Shown here one piece after another: positions 44,402 to 54,900 of a stretch of DNA of 64,000 nt. Source of the DNA: Ferruginibacter sp. (GTDB lineage: Bacteria; Bacteroidota; Bacteroidia; Chitinophagales; Chitinophagaceae); the NCBI GenBank assembly GCA_017983695.1, contig JAGOAX010000006.1, positions 1 to 64,000 of the forward strand, in the 5' to 3' direction. Positions within the stretch are counted from its first letter, which is position 1, and each line of letters starts with the position of its first letter. Made by a program: the position numbers and the translations under genes. Below the pieces are notes generated by a model. The model was not told where the DNA came from and searched no databases. It saw nothing but the letters and a program-made list of their open reading frames with translations.

Positions 44402-46237
44402 TTACCACCCCGGGTTTTGTACCAGGACATTATTACTTTTTTGCATTTCGATAAAAGGAATAGGATACAAATACTGACTACGGTCAAAAACCCTGGTTTG
44501 AAATTTTGTCCGGGTGTAGAAAGTCGTTGCATTACCATTCATATCCATTCCAAAAAAATCTCCTCCCTGGTTGCCTTCGGGTCTTTCACATATCATCCAT
44601 CTTCTCACATCAAAATAGCGTTGCCCTTCGGTAGCCAGTTCAATACGGCTTTCCCGCTGAATAGCGGCCCGTTGCAAATCCTTATTCCCTATTATAGCAG
44701 GATTTAATATTTGCAAGTCAGGAATACCGGCACGTTTCCTTACTAAATTCACATATTTTAAAACATCGGGGTTACCGGGCTCTACTTCATTCAATGCTTC
44801 GGCATACAACAAATAAAACTCTGCCAGCCTGAATATAATAGACGGGCGAGCCACACCCGACACTCCCCCGGTTGCAAGAGAGACCCTTATATTATTTCTC
44901 TTATACATTAAATATCCATTTGCCGGAGATTGCCCGCTTCTGTCATTTGGAGTACCAACATGGAAATAGGTTATTCTATTGGAAACATGCCACTTTCTTC
45001 CTGCAAAGAAAACCGTGTTGTAAAACCTTGGTTCCCGGTTGATGAACATATTATACACCTGCACACTATTATAAGCGCTGAAACCCTGCTCAGAATACAA
45101 AGGGGATGCAGATAAAAAACCTGCGTTGTTAATAGGCAAACCATCCTTCATATAAAAGTCATCTACCAGGTCTTGCACTACCGAAGTGCTGCCTAATCCA
45201 TTAGGTTCACTTCTTGGCGTATTCCGCCGCTCCAACCTATCTCCAGTTAAACCACCCCATCCTGAATTAGCAATAGCATCAATTCTGGCCCAAATAATTT
45301 CATTGGTATATTTTTGAAATAGCTCGTACACTGATTTATTAGGGTCGTTGCTAGGGTCAACATACAAAGCGTAATTTCCTGCAACGGCATAATCAACCAT
45401 CGCCTTTGTAGCCGCCAGGGCTTTTTGCCATTTGGAAGGATCAGCGGCAGGGAATATTTTTTTACCCTGCGGATCAGTTAATGCAACTGCCTCGGCAAAC
45501 CCCCCATTTAACAAAGGGCTCGCTGCATACATCCAAAGTTTGGCTTTTACTGCCAGGGCTACTCCCTTGGTTGGATTGGCCTTGAAATCATCTACGGTTA
45601 TAGGGGACTGGGGCAAATCAGGAATAGCTTTATCTAACTCGTCACTGATAAATTTCACCACTTCATCCACGGAATTTCTTGGCAGGTCCAGGTTCTCTGT
45701 AGGGCTATAGCTTCTATCCAGAATGGGCACAGGGCCATATTGCTCAAATAACAAATAATGATAGTAGGCCCGCATAAAAATAACATTGGTCTTTAGCTGT
45801 TTAAATTCAACTTCATCCAACTGTGCTGCGCTAATACCGGAAGGGGGTATCACTTTTGCCTTTTCTAAAAAAATATTTGCCTGCCTTATTAGTTGATAAA
45901 GCTGTGACCACCTTTGAAACCTCATGCTACTGGAGTTGCTGGGCGAGGTTACATTAAGGGCACTCTGGGCATCGCCATAAGTGGCATCCACTTCATCCGT
46001 CATGCAGGCCCAGGGGTTATGCAGCCCCGTTATTCCTCCTGCAAGGATAAGCATAGAATAATCAGGAACACCAGACATCACATTTGCATAAAATCTTTTT
46101 GCATAATCCGGATTATCAAAAACCTGGTCAACAGAAGTAAGGCCTCCTGCTAACTCATCAGAAACATTCAAATACTTTTTACATGAGGCCAGGCTCATCA
46201 AAAAGCATACTGTAAATATTAGTTTATAAAATTTCAT
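44402..46237 (-). CDS. SusD/RagB-type surface glycan-binding lipoprotein (pair 2)
   Basis: A 611-residue lipoprotein (LASC19). It has the RagB/SusD pattern: an N-terminal SusD-like domain, the repeated TPR-type helices, and ERESRIELATEGQRYFDVRRW near the C-terminus, ending VLVQNPGW, a typical SusD tail. It binds glycan at the cell surface and caps the SusC transporter. It follows its SusC partner by 31 bp. It is not closely similar to the first SusD (50128-51894) except for family motifs. Confidence 0.88.
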   Translation of the reverse strand: MKFYKLIFTVCFLMSLASCKKYLNVSDELAGGLTSVDQVFDNPDYAKRFYANVMSGVPDYSMLILAGGITGLHNPWACMTDEVDATYGDAQSALNVTSPSNSSSMRFQRWSQLYQLIRQANIFLEKAKVIPPSGISAAQLDEVEFKQLKTNVIFMRAYYHYLLFEQYGPVPILDRSYSPTENLDLPRNSVDEVVKFISDELDKAIPDLPQSPITVDDFKANPTKGVALAVKAKLWMYAASPLLNGGFAEAVALTDPQGKKIFPAADPSKWQKALAATKAMVDYAVAGNYALYVDPSNDPNKSVYELFQKYTNEIIWARIDAIANSGWGGLTGDRLERRNTPRSEPNGLGSTSVVQDLVDDFYMKDGLPINNAGFLSASPLYSEQGFSAYNSVQVYNMFINREPRFYNTVFFAGRKWHVSNRITYFHVGTPNDRSGQSPANGYLMYKRNNIRVSLATGGVSGVARPSIIFRLAEFYLLYAEALNEVEPGNPDVLKYVNLVRKRAGIPDLQILNPAIIGNKDLQRAAIQRESRIELATEGQRYFDVRRWMICERPEGNQGGDFFGMDMNGNATTFYTRTKFQTRVFDRSQYLYPIPFIEMQKSNNVLVQNPGW

Positions 46238-46268
46238 CGTTAAATTTTTTTATATCATTAATGGATAA

Positions 46269-49200
46269 TTAAAAAGAGGTTTCTATACCAATGGTAAAGC
46301 TGCGGCTATTGGGATATGCATTACCTGCTGTACCATTTCCTGTTTCAGGATCCCAGTATTTAATCTTGTCCCAAAGGGCCAGGTTATAACCCATCAAATA
46401 AACCCTTGCTGTTTTCAGATGCAATTTTTGCAACAGGGCCACAGGAAAATTATACCCAATCTCCATATTTTTTAAGCGCAAAAAGCTTGCGTCTCTTAAC
46501 CACCAGGTACTGGCAACCACATTATTATTGTTGTTAGTTCTTGTATGTAAACGTGGGATCAATCGAGTAACCTGCGATGAATTTTTATCAGCCTCTGTCC
46601 ATCTGTCTAATGCAAAACTTCTATAGTTTGATTGATCACCCCCCCCCCAGAGAAAAGGAATAAAACCTTGGGGAGTACCAGCACCCAGCACCACAGAGGT
46701 TTTGCCTACTCCCTGGAAGAAAACACTGGCATAAAATCCTTTGTACTGTGCATTTACACCAAACCCATACACTATCTCCGGATTGAATGGATTACCTACC
46801 CCTCTTTTTGCATCAAACTGATCAATTTTACCATCACCGTTGAGATCAACATATTTAATATCACCGGGGCCTAACAGGCCACCCAAAGTGGGTACAGGTA
46901 ACCCTGGTTTTAATGTATATGACCTTGTTCCGTTGGTATTTTGGGTAACATCAAAATCACTCTCGGTGTACAAACCGTTTGCTATATACAGCGTATTTTC
47001 ACTCACACTGGTTCCGGTAATAGCCTGGTAAGGGAATTTAGGTGTTAGTTCATCATATTCAGTGATCTTGTTAGTGGCATAAGTAAATGTACTGCGGAAA
47101 CCCAGCGTCAAATCTTTGCCAAAGGTATGGCTACCATCCAGGCTGCCATCAAAACCCCAGGACTTTACCCGGCCATAATTCTGCCATGGTGCTGTTCTGA
47201 AACCCGAGCTACCCGGAACTGTATTTCTTTGCAATAAAATATCACTCCTTTCATTTTTAAAATAATCGCCCACAAACTGGATTTTATCATTAAAAAATCC
47301 AAGGTTCACACCATAGTTTTGTTTGTCTTCAATTTCCCATGACAGGTAAGGCGCTTCAAATAACCCTTCTGTAATGCCGTTTCCATAACCATTGGTCGGG
47401 CCTCCGCTGGTGATACCCTGGTTAAAACCGCCTGCACCAAAGTTAAAAGTAGGCCTGTATAAGAATCTTGAGGTGCCTGTATTATCATTACCGGTGCGGC
47501 CTACTGAGGCCCGCAATTTAAAGGTGGAAAGAATATCCTTTAACCCGGCAGGATAAAAAGATTCATTAGATACCATATATCCCACACCTACAGCAGGGAA
47601 AAGACCAAACCTATAACCGGGAGCAAAAGTTTCACTGCCGGTATATCCAAAACTACCTTCTACAAAATATCTGTTATCGAATGCATAAGTAGCCCGGCCT
47701 ACTACACTTTGCTTTCTGAAGGCTAGTGCATTATCGTGATTTTGCTGTTCCTTTTGCATATACAAAACCATGGCACCCACTGCGTGTTTATTAAAGGCCC
47801 TGTTGTAGTTCAATGAGTTTTCAATATATACTTTCTTTTGTGCGTTATTGCCTGTTGTAGGACTGCTCAAATCGGGTGTACCGGCAAAAGTGCGGGAAAA
47901 AATGAGTTTACCATTGGCATCTCTTCCGGTTGCATTATACCGGCTTGGATTGTAGGTTCTATTGGAACTGAAATACCCATCGTAGTCATAACTCACTAAT
48001 GCCTTGTAACTAAGCCCACGGGTTATAAAGTCTAATTTTTGATTGAGCCTGACTGCCGATTGAATATTGCTTCTCCACTCTTTGGAATAACCTGAGTTTA
48101 CAAGCAAATTGTAAGGGTTTCTCATGTTAGCATCTCTCTCCTGGAAATAGGTAGCGATCGTTCCATCACTATACACTGCCGGGAAAGCATAAGAAGGAGT
48201 CAATACCATTTGCCTGAAAATATTAGATGTTGCTACACCAGGATAATTTGTTAATAAATATTGCCCTGCCAAATCAACACTAACCGTAGTTGTTTTTGAA
48301 ACTTCGAGATCGATATTGCTCCTGAGGTTAAATCTTTTGAGGCCAATATTGTTATTATACTTATTAGCCGGGTCGTCTTTAAAAATGCCGTTTTCGGAAT
48401 AGTAAGCTCCCGAAACAAAATATTTTGCACGGTCTGAGCCACCTCTCACATTTAAAGTAAATCGGTCGTTTTTGGTATTGTCCCGTACCATTGCTTTAAT
48501 CCAGTCTGTGTTGGGATATAAATCCGGGTCAACATTGCTTCTGTATAGTTGAATAAGGCTATCACTAAATATGCTTGACAGCCCATCATTGTTTAAAGCT
48601 TCGTTATATAATTTTAAATAATCGGCAGAGCTAACAAATTTCGGCATTCGCATTGGTGTGCTAACAGTATGTTCCGCTCTAAACGAAATGACGGGTTTTT
48701 TGCTACTACCCCTTTTTGAAGTAATAAGTACCACTCCATTGGCGCCCTCTGCACCATAGACTGCCGTTGCAGCAGCATCCTTTAAAACGGAAAAAGTTTC
48801 AATTTCATCGGGCTCAATATCATTTATTCTCCTGGGAACACCATCCACCAGTACTAAAGGAGAAGTTCCGCCTTTAAAAGTGCTTATACCCCTGATCCAA
48901 AACTCCGCATTATCATAGCCGGGTTCACCACTTCGCTGAACCGAAATAAGGCCTGCAACCTGGCCTGCTATATTAGTGGTAAGGTTTCTGCCAGGGAATT
49001 TTATTTGTTCCCCTTTTACGGTACTAATGGCGCTAACAACACTTTTCTTTTTTTGCGTACCGTAACCGATAACCACTACGTCTCCAAGTTCTGCTGCTGA
49101 TACTTCCAATTTCATATTCAGCACCGTTTCAGTGCCCACTATCATTGTTGTTGTCTTGTAACCTACAGATGAAAACTCCAACACGTCCCCAACATTCACA

Positions 49201-49742
49201 TCAATTTTATATTCCCCTTTGGAATTGGTTGATGTTGATTTTGTAGTTCCTTTTACAGTTACCGTTACCCCCTGCAATGGGGTATCATTTTCACCTGTTA
49301 CCACACCCGGTATTTCAGCCGCAGGAGTAAATTTTGACTTTTTAATTTCAGCATTTATCCGCTGTTTGAGTACAATGGTATTGCCTACAATAGAATAGGA
49401 AAGCGATTGATCTTTGAAACAGATATCCAATACCTTTTCCAATAGCATTTCTTTTACAGTAATGCTAACTGTACCAGTCTTTTTTATCCAGGCCTCATCA
49501 AAAAAGAAGGAATAACCTGTTTGTTTTTTAATCTCCTTAAAGACCTTCTTCAAAGGAGCGTTTTTTTCAGAAAGGGTTACTTTCTGGCCAAAGCCCTCTG
49601 CACTCACCTGCAGGCAGGCTACAAGCAGTAAGATGGCAGTAAATTTCATGATCAACATTGTTTTGAGTAAGGCCCTGCGGTTAAAATACCGGCGGCCATT
49701 AATAGCAGTTTGCATACTTTGTACAAGTTTTGGTTTAAACAA
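46269..49742 (-). CDS. SusC/RagA-type TonB-dependent transporter with STN domain (pair 2)
   Basis: A 1157-residue outer-membrane transporter. The order is signal peptide, STN domain (NAPLKKVFKEIKKQTGYSF), a carboxypeptidase-regulatory-like domain (GVVTGENDTPLQGVTV), TonB-box/plug (GDVVVIGYGTQKKKSV), then the beta-barrel. The STN domain can signal to FecR-type anti-sigma factors. A run of ten C at 46639-46648 encodes the G-rich WGGGDQ near residue 1030 (slippage-prone). Start at 49742 gives a long leader; an internal Met about 31 codons in is an alternative. The only upstream FecR is a truncated stump, so it may be regulated by the intact FecR or not at all. Confidence 0.88.
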   Translation of the reverse strand: MFKPKLVQSMQTAINGRRYFNRRALLKTMLIMKFTAILLLVACLQVSAEGFGQKVTLSEKNAPLKKVFKEIKKQTGYSFFFDEAWIKKTGTVSITVKEMLLEKVLDICFKDQSLSYSIVGNTIVLKQRINAEIKKSKFTPAAEIPGVVTGENDTPLQGVTVTVKGTTKSTSTNSKGEYKIDVNVGDVLEFSSVGYKTTTMIVGTETVLNMKLEVSAAELGDVVVIGYGTQKKKSVVSAISTVKGEQIKFPGRNLTTNIAGQVAGLISVQRSGEPGYDNAEFWIRGISTFKGGTSPLVLVDGVPRRINDIEPDEIETFSVLKDAAATAVYGAEGANGVVLITSKRGSSKKPVISFRAEHTVSTPMRMPKFVSSADYLKLYNEALNNDGLSSIFSDSLIQLYRSNVDPDLYPNTDWIKAMVRDNTKNDRFTLNVRGGSDRAKYFVSGAYYSENGIFKDDPANKYNNNIGLKRFNLRSNIDLEVSKTTTVSVDLAGQYLLTNYPGVATSNIFRQMVLTPSYAFPAVYSDGTIATYFQERDANMRNPYNLLVNSGYSKEWRSNIQSAVRLNQKLDFITRGLSYKALVSYDYDGYFSSNRTYNPSRYNATGRDANGKLIFSRTFAGTPDLSSPTTGNNAQKKVYIENSLNYNRAFNKHAVGAMVLYMQKEQQNHDNALAFRKQSVVGRATYAFDNRYFVEGSFGYTGSETFAPGYRFGLFPAVGVGYMVSNESFYPAGLKDILSTFKLRASVGRTGNDNTGTSRFLYRPTFNFGAGGFNQGITSGGPTNGYGNGITEGLFEAPYLSWEIEDKQNYGVNLGFFNDKIQFVGDYFKNERSDILLQRNTVPGSSGFRTAPWQNYGRVKSWGFDGSLDGSHTFGKDLTLGFRSTFTYATNKITEYDELTPKFPYQAITGTSVSENTLYIANGLYTESDFDVTQNTNGTRSYTLKPGLPVPTLGGLLGPGDIKYVDLNGDGKIDQFDAKRGVGNPFNPEIVYGFGVNAQYKGFYASVFFQGVGKTSVVLGAGTPQGFIPFLWGGGDQSNYRSFALDRWTEADKNSSQVTRLIPRLHTRTNNNNNVVASTWWLRDASFLRLKNMEIGYNFPVALLQKLHLKTARVYLMGYNLALWDKIKYWDPETGNGTAGNAYPNSRSFTIGIETSF

Positions 49743-49828
49743 TAAATACAGTTTTACGAAATGATTGTTGCAATTGAATGATCCAAACTACCTGCCGCTC
49801 TGAGTCTCACTTCAGGGCGGTTTTATTT
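49729..49828 (+). ncRNA. Candidate cis-antisense RNA over susC leader (pair 2)
   Basis: A plus-strand hairpin CCGCTCTGA/TTCAGGGCGG (49795-49820, with U-G wobble) followed by TTTTATTT looks like a rho-independent terminator reading away from susC. A weak TA-CTTTG element at 49715-49721 could start it, giving about 100 nt over the susC start and leader. The same layout lies before the other susC with compensatory stem changes. The RNA ends are approximate. DonS-like antisense RNAs in the same position are known from Bacteroides; the link is an inference. Confidence 0.45.
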
Positions 49829-49850
49829 AGATCATCACTATCTTAATGCC

Positions 49851-50117
49851 CTAAGGCTTTACTATAATTTTCTTTCCCTCTATCTTAAAATACACTTTAC
49901 TTTCTTCCAGTATCTTCAATACCTGCGAAGCATTGGTGTTCCGTGAAATTTCTCCTCCGAAAGACCTCTTCGGTATGGCTCCTTCATACACTATTTCTAC
50001 ATCGTACCACCTGGCTATCTGGCGCATAAGCACCGCCATGCCTGTATTGCTAAAAGAAAAATAATCATTTTTCCAGGCCATCACTTCATCAAGGTCAACT
50101 GAGTTAACTACTGCTTA
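49851..50117 (-). pseudogene. FecR anti-sigma C-terminal remnant
   Basis: The last 75-80 residues of a FecR protein: VNSVDLDEVMAWKN, then IARWYDVEIVYEG and the ISRNTNASQVLKILEESKVYFKIEGKKIIV end (DUF4974-type). It matches the C-terminal end of the intact FecR at 55524-56753 (near-identical motifs DEVMAWKNG, ARWYDLEVEY, SRNVNASQVFKML). The sequence upstream (about 50117) carries a stop, so no FecR or membrane domain remains. An ATG at 50084 could still make 77 residues. It is a duplication relic between two SusCD units. Confidence 0.78.
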
Positions 50118-50127
50118 TGAAAAAAAT

Positions 50128-51894
50128 TTACCATCCCGGGTTTTGCGGAAGCAGTTTAGGATTTAATGTAAGTTCATTGGTTGGAAGCGGTGATAAATAA
50201 TCCCTGTTGAGATTAAACTTGTATCCTGTAGCCATTGCACCCACATTTTTATACAACTCAATATAACCATTTGCATCAGCAGGATAGGCATTTAAAACGT
50301 TTGCAGGAAACAAAGTTGTCCATTGATTCTTTTTTGCCCCTTTTGGTTTCCACCCAACGATCAACTTATCGGCTGCAGCCCACCTGAAAATATCATCTCT
50401 TCTAAAACCCTCCGCAGCCAATTCTATTCTTCGTTCCCGGCGTACTTCGTTTATAACAGGTGATAGTGCAGGGAAATTCCAGTTAGGGTCATTGGTTATG
50501 CTGGCTAAATTAAGGTTCGTCATCCCCACACGGTCACGGAGTTTTTTTATGCTTTTATCCACATCAGCCTGGGTAAGGGTTCCCAGCTCTGCTTTGGCTT
50601 CAGCAAAGTTGAGCAAGACTTCCGCATAGCGGAAAAAAATCAGCCCGGTAGTTCCTACATCAGAAATGTTTTGCTGCATGGTTGGATCGGGGCTTAATCC
50701 TTTATACGCCTGGTAGCCTGTAGCATTTTTATCACCAATTGCCCCGGTAAATCCAGGAACTGTAAATATACTGGCCGGGGTGGATTGTGTTAAAACATGC
50801 TGCCCATCAGGAACACAAAGTGTTTGAACCAGCCGGGGGTCCCTGTTTGCCACCACTTTCATTAATGAATCATCACCCTGGTACAATGGGTTGCCACTTA
50901 TAGGCTTTCCATCGGAACATAAATAATAATCCACTAAATTTTTAGTTAACCCTCTTCCTCCACCTCTTACTAAAGTAACGATCCAGTTATGTCCATAGGA
51001 AGGATTATCGGTGATGGAATATTTTCGCCAGAACATTATTTCTTTACTGCTACTGTAATCGGTCTGGTTAAATAATTTCCAATAGCCATAATTAACACCC
51101 ACATTATCTAATTGGTGAACATTGCTGGTGATTAAGGCTTCTGCAACCTGTGCTGCCTTGTTCAAATATTGGCTGCCATCAGAACCAGTTACGCCAAATG
51201 AAGTTCCGGCTTGATATTTTTCCCAGGTGCCTTCAAACAATGCGACCCTGGATTGAAAAGCCATTGCAATTTCTTTATTAATGCGCCTAGCCTGGGCAGA
51301 AGATTTAGTGGGCAGTAGGGCGATAGCCCTGTCAAGGTCGGCCAATATGGAATCCGCAATTATATTCCTTTTCAGCCTGCTGCCATAAATAATAGATGTA
51401 TCTGTTGCCAATAAGGGTTTATTGATCCAGGGTACATCGCCAAATGCTTTCAACTTATCGAAATAAAACCAGGCACGAAAAAACAAAGCCTCACCTGCAA
51501 AAGGGTTTACAGCAGACGAAGAAGCCTGAACCCTGTTATAATTAGCAAGGAAGTAATTTATATTTCTAAGTTGACCCCAGCTCCAGCCACCCCCTGAAGC
51601 AGGTACGGTTCTTTCGCCATTCATGGCACTGTTGTAATTAGCCGTCAGGATCATGTCATCACTTCCCTGGTCAGCATCTAATCCATAAATACCCAGGTTA
51701 AAAAAACCTGTATAGGATGGCAGAACGCTGTTATAAAAACTATTACAATACAGTTGCAGGTCATTCGGGGTTTTCCAATATTGTGCATCGCTTATCCTAT
51801 CCTGCGGTGTAAGGTCTAATAAGTTTTTTCTGCAGCCGGCCAGCAAAAAAATCATGCTGCTGGCACAAGCTATTAGTATAATATATTTTTTCAT
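50128..51894 (-). CDS. SusD/RagB-type surface glycan-binding lipoprotein (pair 1)
   Basis: A 588-residue lipoprotein (lipobox LLAGC21) with RagB/SusD landmarks: the N-terminal domain, INYFLANYNRVQAS, and REVRRERRIELAAEGFRRDDIFRW in the C-terminal third, ending LLPQNPGW. It binds glycan at the surface beside the SusC encoded 23 bp upstream. Its stop is only about 10 bp from the FecR remnant. The near-complete conservation of SusD tail motifs between the two pairs fits a family relation, not recent duplication. Confidence 0.88.
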   Translation of the reverse strand: MKKYIILIACASSMIFLLAGCRKNLLDLTPQDRISDAQYWKTPNDLQLYCNSFYNSVLPSYTGFFNLGIYGLDADQGSDDMILTANYNSAMNGERTVPASGGGWSWGQLRNINYFLANYNRVQASSSAVNPFAGEALFFRAWFYFDKLKAFGDVPWINKPLLATDTSIIYGSRLKRNIIADSILADLDRAIALLPTKSSAQARRINKEIAMAFQSRVALFEGTWEKYQAGTSFGVTGSDGSQYLNKAAQVAEALITSNVHQLDNVGVNYGYWKLFNQTDYSSSKEIMFWRKYSITDNPSYGHNWIVTLVRGGGRGLTKNLVDYYLCSDGKPISGNPLYQGDDSLMKVVANRDPRLVQTLCVPDGQHVLTQSTPASIFTVPGFTGAIGDKNATGYQAYKGLSPDPTMQQNISDVGTTGLIFFRYAEVLLNFAEAKAELGTLTQADVDKSIKKLRDRVGMTNLNLASITNDPNWNFPALSPVINEVRRERRIELAAEGFRRDDIFRWAAADKLIVGWKPKGAKKNQWTTLFPANVLNAYPADANGYIELYKNVGAMATGYKFNLNRDYLSPLPTNELTLNPKLLPQNPGW

Positions 51895-51917
51895 TTTTGA
51901 ATTATTATTTGTGAATG

Positions 51918-54900
51918 TTATAGGCCAATGTTTACACCAAAAGAAAATGTACGCTGCAACGGATACACTTTTCCAACTCCACGACCTGCATCGGCAGCCG
52001 CTAATTCAGGGTCAACCGATTTTGCCATTTTGGTAATTGTTGCCAGGTTTTCTGCAGAACCATAAATCCTTACTTTGTTCAAATGCCAGCGCTTTATCAA
52101 ATTTGCAGGTAATGAATAACCCAATTGAACATTCTTTAATCTCAGGTAAGCGCCGTTTTGCAGGTAGCGGGTTTGCACCCGTGTGTTCTTATTCATCTCG
52201 CCGCTCATGTAGTACTTTGGATAATAGCCGTTCGGGTTATCGGTAGTCCACCGGTCTCTGTGAATATCAAAGAAAGAACTTTGAAACCGGTCGCCCGTAA
52301 TACCCCAGAAGTAATTGTTGTCAACCCAAAGGTCTCGTTTGGCTACACCCTGTAGAAAGATATTCAGGTCAAATCCCTTCCATTCCAGGTCGAGAGCAAA
52401 ACTATAAGCATAACGGGGTGTGGTGTTGCCTATCACACGCAAATCACCGGAACTATCGGCTGTATTTTTTCCAATATCAATTCTACCGCTTTTATCAAGG
52501 TCGGTATATATCACATCGCCCCCTTTCCAGGTGCTTCCCCAGAAAGTGGCTGGTGTTGCCGTGCTTGCAGCCAAATTATCCGCATATAAACCGGTAGAAG
52601 TGTATCCCCATATTTCGCCAATATTTGCCCCCACATAATAATCCGAAAGTATTTTAGTAGGATTAGGATATTTAGTAACCTTTCCTTTATAGTCGCTCAA
52701 CACAGCCCTGATACCATATTTTAACTGGCCAATACGGTCGTTCCAGCCAGTGGTTAATTCAAATCCTTTTGTTTCCATTTCACCATTATTTGCCGAAGGT
52801 GCAGCCGTGCCAAAAACAGCAGGCAATGGAGCCGATGCTACACTCAAATCTTTCATAGTACGTTTGTACCAGTCGAAAGTAACAGTGAGCCGGTTACTTA
52901 AAAAAGATGCATCAACTCCTAAATCGAGCATCACCGGTTTTTGCCAGGTTATATTTGGGTTAATAACACCCGGAGCAGATACAGATGCCTGGCGGCCAGA
53001 ACCAAAAAACCAGTTCGTATTAGCGGCAATTTGAGTGCCCAGAGATTCGTAAAATGGATACAATCCCAAACTTCCCTGGTCGCCAGAAGCGCCATAGGAC
53101 GTTCTCAACTTAAACGTATTGACAACTTTTTCCAGAGGTTTCCAGAAATTTTCTTTAGAAATAATATAGCCTGCCGATACGCCTGGATAAAATTGCCAGC
53201 GGTTATTTAAAAATCTTGATGTTGCATCATAGCGTCCATCAAACTCAAGCAGGTATTTATCTTTGTAATTATAATTAAGGCGTGTAAAGTAGCCCTCTGT
53301 TGCAAATTGCCCAATTGCATCGGATATAATGGGTTTATCGTTATAGGTAAGGGAAAGGGAGGGAAGATTATCTGTATAGAGGTTACTGTTATTGGCGCTG
53401 AGAAAAAGGGATTCATTGAACCTGCGTATATATCCACCCAACACTTTAAAGTTATGGTTCCCTAAACTTTTTTCATAAGAGGTAAAAAGGTTTACCAGGT
53501 GATTGCTCGTTTTTCCAAATGAACGGCTGAAGGTATTGGGATTGAGGCCAAAGGTTGCCAATGAGCCATCTGGCCTGGGAATATAAATTGTTTTCCCGAG
53601 TGAAGATGATTCTGCATTAAAGGAATTTAAAGTGTAGTTAGCGGTGATGTTCCATCCTTTTAATGGGTTGAGCACAAACTCACCGGTTAAAAAAGTTTGG
53701 TCGTTATTATCAATCGTACGGCTGCCCGATCCCATATAAACCGGGTCGCTAAAATTGGCAAGGTTACCATCGGGGTTGAACCTTGGCACTACCGGTGCCA
53801 CCCTTGCAGCCTGGTGCATATACCCGCCTAACCCGCCCCCGGTACGGGCAGGATAATCAAATGGGTTATCTGCGTTTGTACGTGCAAAGGATGAACGCAA
53901 ATTAAATTTCATCCAACTGGTAACATCCAGCCCCAGGTTTGCCCGCAGGTTATAGGTTTTAAAATCATCATTACCATAACTGTACATCCCTTGTTTATGG
54001 TTGTACCCTAAACCTACATAGTATGTAACATTACTGGCTCCGCCACTGATGCCCATATTATGTTGTTGATTAACGCCCCAATTTTTAAAAAGAATATCGA
54101 ACCAATTATTATTGGCATTGCCTAATTGGCCATTGATCCAATCGGTACCTGCTATATTGGCCTGGGTTTCTGTCTTTAAAGTCCCTGCCAGGTAATCTTT
54201 AATCCTTTGTATCTGCTCAGCCGGATAAATTGCCGTAGAACCGGCATTTAATGCGGCCTCATTCCAAATAGTAACATACTCAAGCGACCCAACGGGATTT
54301 GGGATATTCATTAATTGGGAGTAAGAAATATTATTATCGTAAGTGATCTGTGGCGCCCTGCCTTTTTTACCTTGTTTGGTATTAATAAGTATTACACCAA
54401 AAGCCCCATCTACACCATAAATAGCGGCAGATGCCTGGTCTTTTAAAACGCTGATACTTTCTACATCATTGGGGTTAATGGTATTGATATCCCCGCCAGG
54501 AATACCATCTATTACCAACAATGGGGCTCCCCTGCTGCCAAAACCTGTATATCCCCTGATATTGATACTTTGTGTTGCATTAGGGGCGCCACCAGTTCCA
54601 TTACTTAAAATATTCAGGTTACCAACTACCCCCTGTAATGCCTGAGATATCCTTGTAATAGGGCGGTTTTCCAAAACCTCTTTGCTTACCTGGTCAACTG
54701 CGCCAGTAAGGTTCGCTTTCTTTTGGGTGCCATAACCTACTACCACAATTTCATTGCCGACAATAACCTCAATTTCCATTTTTATATTCAGAACGGTGTT
54801 GTTACCAACAGTTATGCTCTGCTTTTTATACCCAACAAATGAAAACTCCAGCACTTCACCTGCGTTGGCGTCAATGGAAAATTCACCATTGGCATTGGTG

